NCBI GenBank assembly: GCA_020002185.1
Contig: CM034533.1
Span: forward strand, 38,348,409-38,412,408
Length of the DNA stretch: 64,000 nt
Origin: Paraescarpia echinospica
Taxonomy: Eukaryota; Annelida; Polychaeta; Sabellida; Siboglinidae
Reading direction: 5' to 3'
Positions 1 through 10,545 of the stretch are shown here, one piece after another. The position numbers and the translations under genes are program-made. Position 1 is the stretch's first letter. The number at the start of each line of letters is the position of its first letter. Below the pieces are notes generated by a model that did no database searches, was not told where the DNA came from, and worked only from the letters and a program-made list of their open reading frames with translations.

Positions 1-241
1 TAGTAAATCTGACTCCTTACAAAATGACACTCGTAGTTAAACAATAACAATGATAGCAACACCGTCCAATGTAAACCTTTGACGGTAATGAAAACAAAAT
101 ATAAATAGGCTTTATATGTGTATATGGATCGGTCCTGAATCAAATTCCTTTATACCGGTATCAACCAGAGAAATAATAAATCCTTACTCGCACATTTCTT
201 ACGTAGACAGTCTCAAAACATAGAGTCAACGCAAACCTCAC

Positions 242-355
242 CTATGCAGTTCCTTCCCACGTAATTACCGCTGCATTTGCACACATAATCCCTTGTTCCA
301 CCTTTGTTGCACGTGGCCCCGTGTTTGCATGGACTCGACTTGCAGGGGTCGTAAT
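242..355 (-). CDS. EGF-like domain exon (last seen in transcription order)
   Basis: A 114-bp exon encodes one six-cysteine EGF-like module, starting DYDPCKSSPC and ending YVGRNC plus a split Gly/Asp codon. The minus-strand acceptor is TTTATAG at 356-357 and the donor is GTGAGG at 236-241; both ends are phase 1. EGF modules are extracellular disulfide-bonded units for adhesion or matrix contacts. The E/Q of the calcium-binding signature is missing (DYDPC). Its twin is at 4790-4903. The downstream continuation of the gene lies beyond the window. Confidence 0.85.
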   Translation of the reverse strand: MTTPASRVHANTGPRATKVEQGIMCANAAVITWEGTA

Positions 356-560
356 CTATAAACGTCGTACAAAGGCAGCTGGTATGATTGATGAAGAAAT
401 TAATATACAGCGCAACCTCATTCCAAACCATTTCAAAATGTACGGATTCTGTCTTTGAGGCAGTGCTAAGCAACTAATGCAAATTCAATACCCACCCGCG
501 CAGGTCACATGCAAACAAAAATATGTATTTCCATATCTTCACAGCTGGCTGAAGTATTGC

Positions 561-589
561 GTGATTCGAATTGCACGCTTCGTATTCTC
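561..589 (-). pseudogene. Truncated EGF-like exon fragment
   Basis: On the minus strand the first eight codons read EYEACNSN, matching the start of complete EGF exons here (EYDACKSS). The similarity then stops: the next residues have none of the remaining cysteines. The same fragment is in the duplicate at about 5110-5138. It is best read as a decayed or truncated exon, though a chance match of eight residues cannot be excluded. Confidence 0.4.
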
Positions 590-887
590 CCAACAGTACA
601 CATCGAATAAGAGATGCGTGACAACAATTACGTTTCGATAAATGATCAGTGGGATAGCAGTATTGATGATGTTATGACAGCGACATATGTTTACCTACAT
701 AAGGCATCCGAAGTTTAACTTTCAATACAAGAAATCATACTAACATGTGTGGGCTTTCCTAGCAATATTGCCGTTGCACTAAAATTACATGGAATGTAAA
801 AGGTGCAACCTATGTGTTTGTATTGTATTTACACATACACGACGTATAATCCGTAAATACCTATTTATTGGTCAGTTTGACGCCTAC

Positions 888-1001
888 CTTCGCACTTCTT
901 TCCTACGTAGTTACCGCTGCATCTGCAAATGTAGCCTCTTTCCCCAGCTTTGCTGCAAGTGCCTCCGTGTGCACAAGGACTCGACTTGCACGCATCATAC
1001 T
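888..1001 (-). CDS. EGF-like domain exon
   Basis: This 114-bp phase 1-1 exon encodes EYDACKSSPC, then HGGTC, YICRC and YVGKKC, giving all six EGF cysteines. The acceptor on the minus strand is TCTTTAG (AG at 1002-1003) and the donor is GTAGGC just below 888. The twin at 5437-5550 differs at only a few bases. It also resembles exons 3972-4085 and 4319-4432 (shared KAGERGY core), so this EGF subtype has been copied several times locally. Confidence 0.88.
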
Positions 1002-1070
1002 CTAAAGACAAACGTGACAACCGTCCACTATATGAATAGTGTAGTTGCTGTCAATTACGTGTATTGTATG

Positions 1071-1502
1071 TCAGTAGTGTAGTGGTCCGGGATCCGGGGT
1101 GTTCACTCGCACCCGGGCGCAGAGTCTACGGGGCACCGAATCGACAATAAACGTACCCACCAAGTGAACAACATCGTTAAACATGTATGGACGATTCTGC
1201 TCTTCAGTTGTGGCAATCATAGTTTGAACTTGCCTAATGTTCGTTCTGACAGTCTGGAACCACTTGTGACATTCTTTGGGACAGTTCATATGGTAAATAG
1301 TTTTCGCTCGTTCCATTTTGCGTTTGGAAATATTAAGGCAGCCGGGGCCTACCGAGTTTGAAACCTGGTTGAGCCCCTGTAGTGCCAGAGTCGACACTCG
1401 CATAGCTATTAAACGATAGTTTAGTTGTACACGAGACGAAGGTCTTCCCACCGAAATGGAATTGAATGTCAAATTTGGCGTTCTGTTTGACACAAGGTGC
1501 AT
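1071..1502 (-). CDS. Duplicated 143-codon open frame, unknown
   Basis: An open frame lies between EGF exons and is also intact in the duplicate at 5620-6051, with about seven base differences and four or five amino-acid changes. It has one compact cysteine pair (NCPKEC) and no family I recognise. A neighbouring minus-strand frame at 1543-1737 contains a hydrophobic stretch that could span a membrane, but no convincing splice sites link the two. It could be a real exon, an intronic pseudogene piece or a mobile-element remnant. Confidence 0.3.
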   Translation of the reverse strand: MHLVSNRTPNLTFNSISVGRPSSRVQLNYRLIAMRVSTLALQGLNQVSNSVGPGCLNISKRKMERAKTIYHMNCPKECHKWFQTVRTNIRQVQTMIATTEEQNRPYMFNDVVHLVGTFIVDSVPRRLCARVRVNTPDPGPLHY

Positions 1503-1791
1503 CTCATAGATATTGACCAGGCTTCAACTAATACACCCACCGTCAAATTGTAAGAATCTTATCACAATGTAACACACCGATTGCAATGGAACCGAAAACA
1601 GAAACGGCCAAAATGGCATGTCCAACTGACCTTTCAAATTTGGAAACACTACCATTCAAAAGTTGTGCTATATTTTCTATTTCTGTTTTCACAGTGTAAA
1701 TGGCGTATATTTTAGGAGTGCACATAAACAAAATCATGTTTACAGAATGATAAATAAAACCATTACAATGTGTTTTTTATACTGACCACTT

Positions 1792-2857
1792 TTGGCGTGT
1801 CCAGCGTCATCGGTTTAGATTGGTCCACTACATTAATTTGTCATTGCTATTGTAGGGTATTTCGACATGTATAATTTTCTTTGATAGGTACCGAATGAAT
1901 CCTGAACAAAATTATGGGACTAAATCTAAGTTTGAGGAAAATATAGCACATTAAGGTTTTAAAATGTAGGGTGGCGTTTTAAGTGTGTGTCCAGCGTCAT
2001 CGTCGGAAAAGGCTACCTACAAAATCCTAGAAAACGTACACCGTTTTAACTTTGTCATGCCTATCAGCTACCTCGCTGTTATATCTCCCTCGATGATACT
2101 GCCAATATTCACGATATTTCTCGGGCAAAGGAAGAACAACCGAAGTGGTGGCGTTTCCAGCGTCATCGCGCGACCAGCGTCATCATAACGAAAACTGAAA
2201 AAAACACCGCTCAGAGCCATATATACCTTGAACCGTAGGAATTAAGATGGTCAATGCATCAGAGGCTGATAAATCGATGCAGACAATAGCTTTTCCGACT
2301 CTTATACAAACTATTTTGTGAGGAATGGACCGATGTTTACTCAGTTTAGATTAAATTGTATGGAAACGAACCGCAATAGTATTTACAGTGACATTATTCT
2401 TATAAGTGATATGTGGACTCATCAGTAAGGAAAAATAATACATTTTATATCCGAGTAATTACGAGTTTCGTGGACTGAACGCAGAACTAACGAATCCATC
2501 ACAGAAGAGCTTGGTGTTATACCCGGGACTTTATTGAACTTTGTAAAGAAACAGAAACTAAGTTATTTCGGCCATGTGAAACGGCATCAGTCTCTAGAGA
2601 GACTAATAATGGAAGGAAAAGTGGAAGGCAGAAGAAGCAGAGGAAGACCTAGGAGACAATGGGGGAAGGACATAGAGGAATGGATGGGAGCCGACGACTG
2701 GCGAGTGGGGAGACTGGCAAACGAAAGAGCTGTCTATAGACAATCCATCAAGGCTGCAACGTCCGGAAATGGATAAGCAAAACCCAACAACATGCGAGTA
2801 AACTGACCAGCGAGACCACCAGATATCTAAGCTGGTTTATGACGCTGGACACGCCAA
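1792..2857. mobile_element. Possible DNA element with 19-bp inverted repeats
   Basis: The bases at 1792-1810 and 2839-2857 form a perfect 19-bp inverted repeat containing CCAGCGTCAT. Further copies of that 10-mer lie inside at 1991, 2157 and 2174, and outside at 3183 (inverted) and 6342. The enclosed ~1.07 kb has no transposase frame but carries a LINE scrap. It may be a non-autonomous element with terminal and subterminal repeats. No target-site duplication is obvious. Confidence 0.35.
2462..2776 (+). mobile_element. LINE 3' fragment (reverse-transcriptase ORF C-terminus)
   Basis: The plus-strand frame reads RVSWTERRTNESI, then LSYFGHVKRHQSLERLI, then a basic GRRSRGRPRRQW segment and WMGADDW before the stop. 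This is the familiar carboxy-terminal tail of a LINE pol protein, after the reverse-transcriptase core. Nothing of the endonuclease or catalytic region is present, so it is a 5'-truncated insertion. Confidence 0.75.
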
Positions 2858-3299
2858 GTTGACTAAAATATATCTCGGTGCAGTAATTAGAACCGGTACC
2901 CGAATTTATGGTCTTGTGTGTTATGAACATGTTGTTCTTCCTATAAACGAAAACAATTCATACATAGTTTTGTAAGAAATTGAATGTTGCAAACAAAATG
3001 TGGTGTCATGTTCATTCGCTGGTTACTGTCAAAACGTTAATGTCTTCATGCTTACTTTACTTTATGTATGAGCTCGCAGTTTACATTTGGAAAAGAAGAT
3101 AAAAAAGTTAGCATACCAGTAGAATATAATTTGAGCGAACTTGACAGATATGTTTGGAGAAATACAAACATTATATTTGGTGATGACGCTGGACGCACAA
3201 TTATGGGAAGGTGCGTTCCGGCATGCAATAATACTAATAACTGTAATAAATAATCATTACATTTACATTACAAAACTACAACATACTATTTCTAAGGCG

Positions 3300-3640
3300 A
3301 CAGAACCTGGGGAAGGGTTGGGGGGTGAGCCCCCAATATTTTGGTGGGGGCTCGATATAGGATTAGTTCACACTATTTGGGGAAAGGGTGCATTTTGTTG
3401 TTTTATTGAGTGTCAAGGCAACTGCAGTTTGAATAAATGGTGAACTTCTATTCAAGGGGGAGTGGAATCGTAGGTTTTTGGAGAGCTTAGGGGGTACAGT
3501 TGGATGTTTTGGAGAGTGTCAAGGTGGGTGCAACTGGACAGTTTTGGAGAACCTCAAAGGGGGGTGCAACATGACTTTTTGATAGATTTAAGGGGGTGCA
3601 ATTGCAGGTTTTTTGGTGAGCCACAACCCCCGAATATTCA
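3300..3640 (+). repeat. G-rich degenerate repeat block
   Basis: Loosely repeated phrases such as GGGGGTGCAA, TTTTGGAGA and GTGTCAAGG recur every 50-60 bases. The block begins with GAGCCCCCAATATT and ends with a related ACCCCCGAATATT, and has strong G-over-C skew on the plus strand. No coding potential is convincing. It may be an old tandem array or part of an unidentified element. Confidence 0.4.
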
Positions 3641-3833
3641 TCACATTCCAGCACATATGGACTCAAAACTGGAGTATTCAGGGTTGGAATGTAATTTAAC
3701 TTTGAACTGCTGTGATATTAGAAAGCCAGCACCATATCCATGGCCAACTAAACGTGGTCGATGATGAAAGGTGTAACCAGAAGGAGAATCGTCAGCAATG
3801 CATGCAGGTGTTTTTGTTCTACACATACGCACG

Positions 3834-3843
3834 CACACACACG

Positions 3844-3877
<34 letters not shown>

Positions 3878-3935
3878 CATATATATATAATACATATATA
3901 TATATATATATATATTTATATATTTATATACAATC
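3834..3935. repeat. CA/CG then TA microsatellite
   Basis: A short (CA)n run with CG interruptions passes directly into about 75 bases of alternating TA. It lies just 3' (minus sense) of the EGF exon at 3972-4085. Confidence 0.9.
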
Positions 3936-3971
3936 TTTCAATACTCATATCTCGGTCACTTTGACGCCTAC

Positions 3972-4085
3972 CTTCGCACTTCTTTCCTACGTAATTACTG
4001 CTGCACGTGCAAACGTAGCCTCTTTCGCCAGCTTTGGTACACATGCCTCCGTGTGTACAAGGACTCGATTTGCACGCATCATAAT
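3972..4085 (-). CDS. EGF-like domain exon
   Basis: A 114-bp phase 1-1 exon encoding DYDACKSSPC, HGGMC, YVCTC and YVGKKC. The acceptor reads TTTTAG (AG at 4086-4087) and the donor GTAGGC. Exon and flanks repeat 347 bp away as exon 4319-4432, a small tandem duplication: the sequence TCAATACTCATAT just downstream of each donor is shared. The downstream intron begins in a TA microsatellite. Confidence 0.88.
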
Positions 4086-4318
4086 CTAAAACAAACGTGA
4101 AAATCGTTGACAATATTAATAGTGTAGTTGATGTCAATTATTTGTAAATGTAACTGTCACAATAAAAATAATACTAACATATGTGGTCTTTCCTACCAAA
4201 ACTACCGTTGCATTAAAACTATCTTTAATGTAGATAGTCCAATGTATGTGCGTTTGTTGTATATATACACACATGTACAATCCTTCAATACTCATATATC
4301 GGCCAGTTTGACTCCTAC

Positions 4319-4432
4319 CTTCGCACTTCTTTCCTAGGTAGTTACCGCTGCACGTGCAAACGTAGCCTCTTTCCCCAGCTTTGGCACACCTGCCTCCGTG
4401 TGTACAAGGACCCGACTTGCACGCATCATAAT
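4319..4432 (-). CDS. EGF-like domain exon
   Basis: This is the 347-bp-offset partner of exon 3972-4085. It encodes DYDACKSGPC, HGGRC, YVCTC and YLGKKC in 38 codons with phase 1-1 ends. Acceptor AG is at 4433-4434 after ATTTTAG; the donor is GTAGGA. Compared with its partner, Ser is replaced by Gly and Val by Leu at non-cysteine positions, consistent with a functional copy at the time of duplication. Confidence 0.88.
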
Positions 4433-4789
4433 CTAAAATGGAACATAGAAGACAGTCCACTAAATGAATTTTATAGTTACTGTAAATTATGTACTATTTC
4501 TACAAGGAGTGTTTTACGTCAAATCCATCGTGTGTTAGATAAAAGATATAGTAAATCTGACTCCTTACAAAATGACACTCGTAGTTAAACAATAACAATG
4601 AGAGCAACACCGTCCAATGTAAACCTTTGACAGTAATGAAAACAAAATATAAATAGGCTTTATATGTGTATATGGATCGGTCCTAAATCAAATTCCTTTA
4701 TACCGGTATCAACCAGAGAAATAATAAATCCTTACTCGCACATTTCTTACGTAGACAGTCTCAAAACATAGAGTCAACGCAAACCTCAC

Positions 4790-4903
4790 CTATGCAGTTC
4801 CTTCCCACGTAATTACTGCTGCATTTGCACACATAATCTCTTGTTCCACCTTTGTTGCACGTGGCCCCGTGTTTGCACGGACTCGACTTGCAGGGGTCGT
4901 AAT
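4790..4903 (-). CDS. EGF-like domain exon
   Basis: A twin of exon 242-355: 38 codons, DYDPCKSSPC to YVGRNC, phase 1-1, acceptor TTTATAG at 4904-4905 and donor GTGAGG at 4784-4789. The encoded module differs from its twin by one residue (SSNYV for SGNYV). The frame stays open well upstream of the acceptor, but the six cysteines fit the splice-defined limits exactly. Confidence 0.87.
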   Translation of the reverse strand: MTTPASRVRANTGPRATKVEQEIMCANAAVITWEGTA

Positions 4904-5436
4904 CTATAAACGTCGTACAAAGGCAGCTGGTATGATTGATGAAGAAATTAATATACAGCGCAACCTCATTCCAAACCATTTCAAAATGTACGGATTCTGT
5001 CTTTGAGGCAGTGCTAAGCAACTCATGCAAATTCAATACCCACCCGCGCAGGTCACATGCAAACAAAAATATGTATTTCCATATCTTCACAGCTGGCTGA
5101 AGTATTGCGTGATTCGAATTGCACGCTTCGTATTCTCCACAACAGTACACATCGAATAAGAGATGCGTGACAACAATTACGTTTCGATAAATGATCAGTG
5201 GGATAGCAGTATTGATGATGTTATGACAGCGACATATGTTTACCTACATAAGGCATCCGAAGTTTAACTTTCAATACAAGAAATCATACTAACATGTGTG
5301 GTCTTTCCTAGCAATATTGCCGTTGCACTAAAATTACATGGAATGTAAAAGGTGCAACCTATGTGTTTGTATTGTATTTACACATACACGACGTACAATC
5401 CGTAAACACCTATTTATTGTTCAGTTTGACGCCTAC

Positions 5437-5550
5437 CTTCGCACTTCTTTCCTACGTAGTTACCGCTGCATCTGCAAATGTAGCCTCTTTCCCCAGCTTT
5501 GCTGCACGTGCCTCTGTGTGCACAAGGACTCGACTTGCACGCATCATACT
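5437..5550 (-). CDS. EGF-like domain exon
   Basis: A twin of exon 888-1001 with the same acceptor (TCTTTAG, AG at 5551-5552) and donor (GTAGGC). It encodes EYDACKSSPC followed by the KAGERGYICRC core. One base change turns the HGGTC codon region to HRGTC, so a Gly conserved in the other copies is Arg here. All six cysteines are kept. Confidence 0.86.
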
Positions 5551-5619
5551 CTAAAGACAAACGTGACAACCGTCCACTATGTTAATAGTGTAGTTGCTGT
5601 CAATTACGTGTATTGTATG

Positions 5620-6051
5620 TCAGTAGTGTAGTGGTCCGGGGTCCGGGGTGTTCACTCGCACCCGGGCGCAGAGTCTAGGGGGCACCGAATCGACAATAAA
5701 CGTACCCACCAAGTGAACAACATCGTTAAACATGTATGGACGATTCTGCTCTTCAGTTGTGGCAATCATAGTTTGAACTTGCCTAATGTTCGTTCTGACA
5801 GTCTGGAACCACTTGTGACATTCTTTGGGACAGTTCATATGGTAAATAGTTTTCGCTCGTTCCACTTTGCGTTTGGAAATATTAAGGCAGCCGGGGCCTA
5901 CCGAGTTTGAAACCTGGTTGAGCCCCTGTAGTGCCAGAGTCGATACTCGCATAGCTATTAAACGATAGTTTAGTTGTACACGAGACGAAGGTCTTCCCAC
6001 CGAAATGTAATTGAATGTCAAATCTGGCGTTCTATTTGACACAAGGTGCAT
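5620..6051 (-). CDS. Duplicated 143-codon open frame, second copy
   Basis: The frame matches 1071-1502 with no stop or frameshift. Amino-acid differences include Asn to Asp, Ser to Tyr, Met to Val and Arg to Pro. The ratio of replacement to silent change is high by eye, so an intact frame here is weak evidence of function. Splice sites around it are not convincing. Confidence 0.28.
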   Translation of the reverse strand: MHLVSNRTPDLTFNYISVGRPSSRVQLNYRLIAMRVSTLALQGLNQVSNSVGPGCLNISKRKVERAKTIYHMNCPKECHKWFQTVRTNIRQVQTMIATTEEQNRPYMFNDVVHLVGTFIVDSVPPRLCARVRVNTPDPGPLHY

Positions 6052-6548
6052 CTCATAGATATTGACCAGGCTTCAACTAATACACCCACCGTCAAATTGT
6101 AAGAATCTTATCACAATGTAACACACCGATTGCAATGGAACCGAAAACAAAATGGCATGTCCAACTGACCTTTCCAAATTTGGAAGCACTACTATTCAAA
6201 AGCAGTGGTATATTTTCTAATTTTAATTTCACAGTGTAAATGGCGTATATTTTAGGAGTGCACATAAACAAAATCATGTTTACAGAATGATAAATAAAAC
6301 CATTACAATGTTTTTTTTTATAATGACCACTTTTTGCGTGTCCAGCGTCATCGGTTTAGATTGGTCCACTACATTAATTTGTCAGTGCAATTGTACGACA
6401 TGTATAATTTTCTTTCATAGGTATCGAATGAATCCTGAAAAAAGTATGGGACTATGCATTATCTTCAATAAACATGTGGTTGATCTCAAAATGCCATTGA
6501 ATTTTGATATTGATAGACTCGACATTCATGATTCTTACATGAAAACGT

Positions 6549-6872
6549 AAGTTCTTATACATATATAGCGCAGTATCCAGTCCTCAGGACTGCTCAAAGC
6601 TTTACACTTTACTCCCTGGCATACCTGTCCAAACGAACTCCATCTCGACTTTTCTGGGAAGCATCCAGCCACGCTGCAAGTAATGCGCGAAGACTATTCG
6701 TACACAAATATTCACCACTGTCTATAGCCAGGTACTCATTCATACAGCTGAGTGAACTGGAGCAACGTATAGCGAACGAACTTGCCCAAGGTTCGACACC
6801 GCCGCACAGGATTCGAACCGGGGTTCTCTCGGTTGAGAATCCGAAGCTCTAGCCACTGCACCACGGTGCTAC
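6549..6872 (-). mobile_element. tRNA-derived SINE, minus strand
   Basis: Read on the minus strand, the right end begins with a tRNA-like head: an A-box-like TGGTGCAGTGGCTAGAGC and a B box GGTTCGAATCC in about 70 bases. The body contains the phrases CACTCAGCTGTATGAATG and GTAAAGCTTTGAGCAG, and the tail reads CTGGATACTGCGCTATA. Related copies occur at 13056-13265, 49845-50135 and 63922-64000. This is the most complete of the four. Confidence 0.8.
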
Positions 6873-7204
6873 ACAAAGCGGCTATAGAAGTAATTGATTG
6901 AAACTATTATGTTTAGGTAATGTCTTAGTAATAACTAACGCATGTTACATATATTTTATATTGTTTTTTATTAATTTATGATTGTGTATAACTAGTTTTT
7001 TTTGTATTTCATTATTGTAGTCAGTGTTCAGAGTTGCGTATAACTGTATTGGTGATAAGAAACGTCAGTGATCTTTCAGTTCTAGTGCAGGTGTCCATAG
7101 ATCCCTTTACATTTATTCACATGTGTTCTTAATATTACTAAGTGTTAAACTATTCATGTATATATCGATCTTAATAAATAAGTAAGATAGAGTGTTAACC
7201 CAGC

Positions 7205-7455
7205 ATAGCTGTATGGCCTAGATAAGATGGCACTGACAGAGAAACAAGAGGGTGTGCAGGTTTGTGAAAACAACTGGGTGAGAAGAATTGGGGGAGTGAG
7301 GGGAACTGACAAGCGAAGACTGGAGGAGTAGAGGGAGGAGGCTGGAGTAAAAAAAGCCTTAAGAAGAAGCTGGTGGGGAGTCGACTGACGTGGGCTGGGC
7401 AATTGGTGAGAATGAGAGGAGAACGCCTGGCAAAGAAAGCAGATAGTCAGAGCAC
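7205..7455 (+). mobile_element. LINE C-terminal fragment
   Basis: Across frameshifts the plus strand reads VQVCENNWVRRIGGV, TDKRRLEE, then KKLVGSRLTWAGQLVRM and ERLAKKAD. This matches the C-terminal stretch of LINE pol proteins (CENNW.RRI.GV and SRL.WAGH motifs). It is broken by stops and truncated on both sides, ending where a short CA run starts. Confidence 0.7.
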
Positions 7456-7613
7456 GCACACACACACATTATATATCTGGATATGTTGACAAACACGTGT
7501 ATGTTTAATTTAGGTAGCATTCAAGAAACATTTCTACAAATATAAAATAGTAATCGAACTTAGAGCCATGACAGCAACACCACAAGCACTTTTTATTAAC
7601 AGTATTGAATAGA

Positions 7614-7880
<267 letters not shown>

Positions 7881-7889
7881 ATGCGTGCA

Positions 7890-8640
7890 CGCACGCACGA
7901 CCTTTTTATATATCGATATGGATAGAGAAATTTATATAATGGTGCAAATTAGGTTGGCCAAGTACCGCTTTTAGATTTATAATTTCTACGATTATACGAT
8001 TACTCTTCTGCGTCACACTATAGTACGGTATTTATGCAAAGTTTTTGTATGTGCAATTCTTCTCATATATTTATTCTTTATGATTTATTCTTTATTGGAT
8101 CGGAGCGTGCGATGTTATTAAAGTGGCGGGGGATTTAAAGATGGAGCAGGAAATTTAAAGCCCGAGCAGATAAAACAGACCAATCGGCGACGAGTAATTA
8201 GACAATTCCCAGTTATTAAAAGGCAGGGGATTTAAAGCTGGAGGAGCGTAGCCTCGATTATCCAGCCGCCGTAAGGTGGCAACATTGGCCCGTCACAACA
8301 GCCTGGATTAGTAATCTCCAGCCATTGTTACCGGTAGGGGGCTTTACCCCAGATTCGGGTAGAGACGATGATTGGCTCTCAGGCCAACTATGAAATAACA
8401 AATGCAGTAAGGATACACTTTTATCAGATAATACTATACTATAACAATTATTCAACATTAAACTTATATTGAAACATGTCACACAACAATAAACCGACAT
8501 TAATTTTTTTTCTCGGAGTTTAATGCCTTTTAATCACATGCATATTCACTAGGTGGCAGCTCTCGTGACATAACATTCAGAAGGGCCATTCAGAACCAGA
8601 TTATCGTTCTGGCGAAGTCACGCAGCCAGGCGAGAGTCGG
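7890..8640. other. Intergenic or intronic stretch, no gene seen
   Basis: The first 600 bases are AT-rich with no exon-like signals. Three short phrases recur near 8130-8240 (GGGGGATTTAAAG, GGAAATTTAAAG, GGGGATTTAAAG). I cannot assign a function. Confidence 0.5.
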
Positions 8641-9443
8641 TTAAGCGAGATTAGGAGGAGCGGCGTGGATATCGTTGTCGCCACCTAGCGGTGTCGTGTT
8701 TGTTTTGTGATGGGTTTGGAGTGGTGCCGCCTATCAGTTTTGTTGGGTTGAGATTCGGAGGCTTAACGAAGGGGGCCGAGGGATTCGATTGGTGATGTGG
8801 AGTTTGTTTTGTTAGGCCGACGCTTACGGTTGCGCCGCCTATCGACGGTGGTCGATTAACGGTCGGAACCGAGGGTAGAACGAGATGTCACGATAAGGTG
8901 CGAGTGATGAATGAGAGGTTTAGTAATTCGACGAATCGTTATTTATTCGAGGTGGTGTATGTGGGAAGTGGAATGGGTATAGAGCGGTACCCTAGTGTAA
9001 CCCGTATGTGTTCTGATAGCCGTGGGCGTGGGAAGATATCGGTGTGGGGTGTCGCCGCCTAGTAGTGTCGTGGGTGTTTGTTTTGTGAGGCCGAAGCTTT
9101 GGAGTGGCGCCGCCTATCTGTTTTGGTGCGTTAATATTCGGAGGCTTAGCGAAGGGGGTGGGGGGCGAGGGATTCGATTGGGTTGGTTGTGTCACCGCCT
9201 AACGGTGGTGTGGTGTTTATTTTGTGAGGCTAACGCTTTTGCAGTGGCGCCTCCTCGGAATTTAACCGACCGAAACCGTTAGGTGGCGCCACTTCAAAAA
9301 GCCTCAGTCTCACAAAACAAACACGCACGACACTGCTAGGAGACTATACACTCCACACTGATATCTTCCAGCGCTCCGGTCCCACGGCTATAAAAATACA
9401 CATAAGGGTCACACTAAAATACCGCCTTATACCTATTCCAGCT

Positions 9444-9647
<204 letters not shown>

Positions 9648-10354
9648 ACCTCGGATAAATATCGACTTGTCGAATTCCTAAACTTCTCATTTATCGCGGC
9701 AACTTGTCACGACACCTCATTCTACCCTCCGCTCCAACAATCAAACCACTCGCTCACTTCGCCAAACGACGTCGGAATCTCAACCGACCAACGCTGATAT
9801 AACACCACACTACCGCTAGGCGGCGACACCAACAACACCAATCAAATCACGCGGACCCCTTCAGTAAGCCTCCGAATCTTAACCCAACAAAATCGATAGG
9901 CGGCGCCATTCAAAACCATCAGCATCACAACGAAAACACCCACGACACCACTAGACGGCGACACCGATATCCACGCTCCAGTACCACCCACCTCCGCTAA
10001 AGCAATCACGAACTTCTCCCGCTATCATTAGGAAAATACCATTAAATAATCATGAACTTCTCCTGCTTATAACACAAAAATGTCATAACGAGACACACAC
10101 GTTTCAAAAAGCCGACTACAAAAACAACAAAAGCTTAACTTATAACAGAAAACGTCATGCTAACTAATTCTGTGGTGTAACTTTTATTGCAAAAAAACGA
10201 TAACTACAAGCAAATTTAACGAAACATGAAATGTGCTATTTTAGTAGTACAATAGAGAAATCGGCTATTAAAATGCTATATAGAAGTGGGTGGACGTTCG
10301 GCAAATTTAACTTACAATACCGTCCTTAAGAAACATAAAACATAATACAACACA

Positions 10355-10545
10355 AACATGTCATAACAAAAGACACATGTTTCACAAAATCGATTACAAA
10401 AACAACGATAGCTTAACTTATAACAGAAAAATGTAAAACATAACTAAAACAACTTATATGTTTTAAGTTTTTCTGTAATAAGTTAAAATTGTTTCGTTTA
10501 TGTGGTCACATTTGTGAAACATGTCTCGTAGTCATGTTTCATATT
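10355..10545. repeat. Long imperfect inverted repeat (hairpin)
   Basis: The left arm at about 10355-10440 (ACACATGTTTCACAAA, TTAACTTATAACAGAAAAA) is mirrored by the right arm at 10460-10540 (TTTTTCTGTAATAAGTTAA, TTTGTGAAACATGT). A further copy of the TTTTTCTGTTATAAGTTAAAA phrase lies at about 10714-10735 and another inverted one at 10135-10150. The loop is about 20 bases. Confidence 0.75.

Larger units (their letters stand above)
1..1925. repeat. Segmental duplication, left copy
   Basis: This stretch aligns almost base for base with 4549-6455 at a constant offset of 4548 near the start, with scattered substitutions and a few small indels. The copy carries two EGF-like exons, an EGF exon fragment and a 143-codon open frame. 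Its left end lies outside the window; the right end fades at about 1925/6455, just past a CCAGCGTCAT motif. High identity across introns shows a recent duplication. Confidence 0.9.
4549..6455. repeat. Segmental duplication, right copy
   Basis: This is the partner of 1-1925. Differences include a single-base indel near the EGF fragment at about 5138, a net 9-bp loss around 6146 in the frame matching 1543-1737, and isolated substitutions. The EGF exons 4790-4903 and 5437-5550 inside remain intact. Confidence 0.9.

Noticed and set aside
6790..6872. Functional tRNA gene on the minus strand
   Set aside because: A- and B-box-like sequences are present but no cloverleaf with matched stems is apparent, and the sequence continues into a repeated SINE body.
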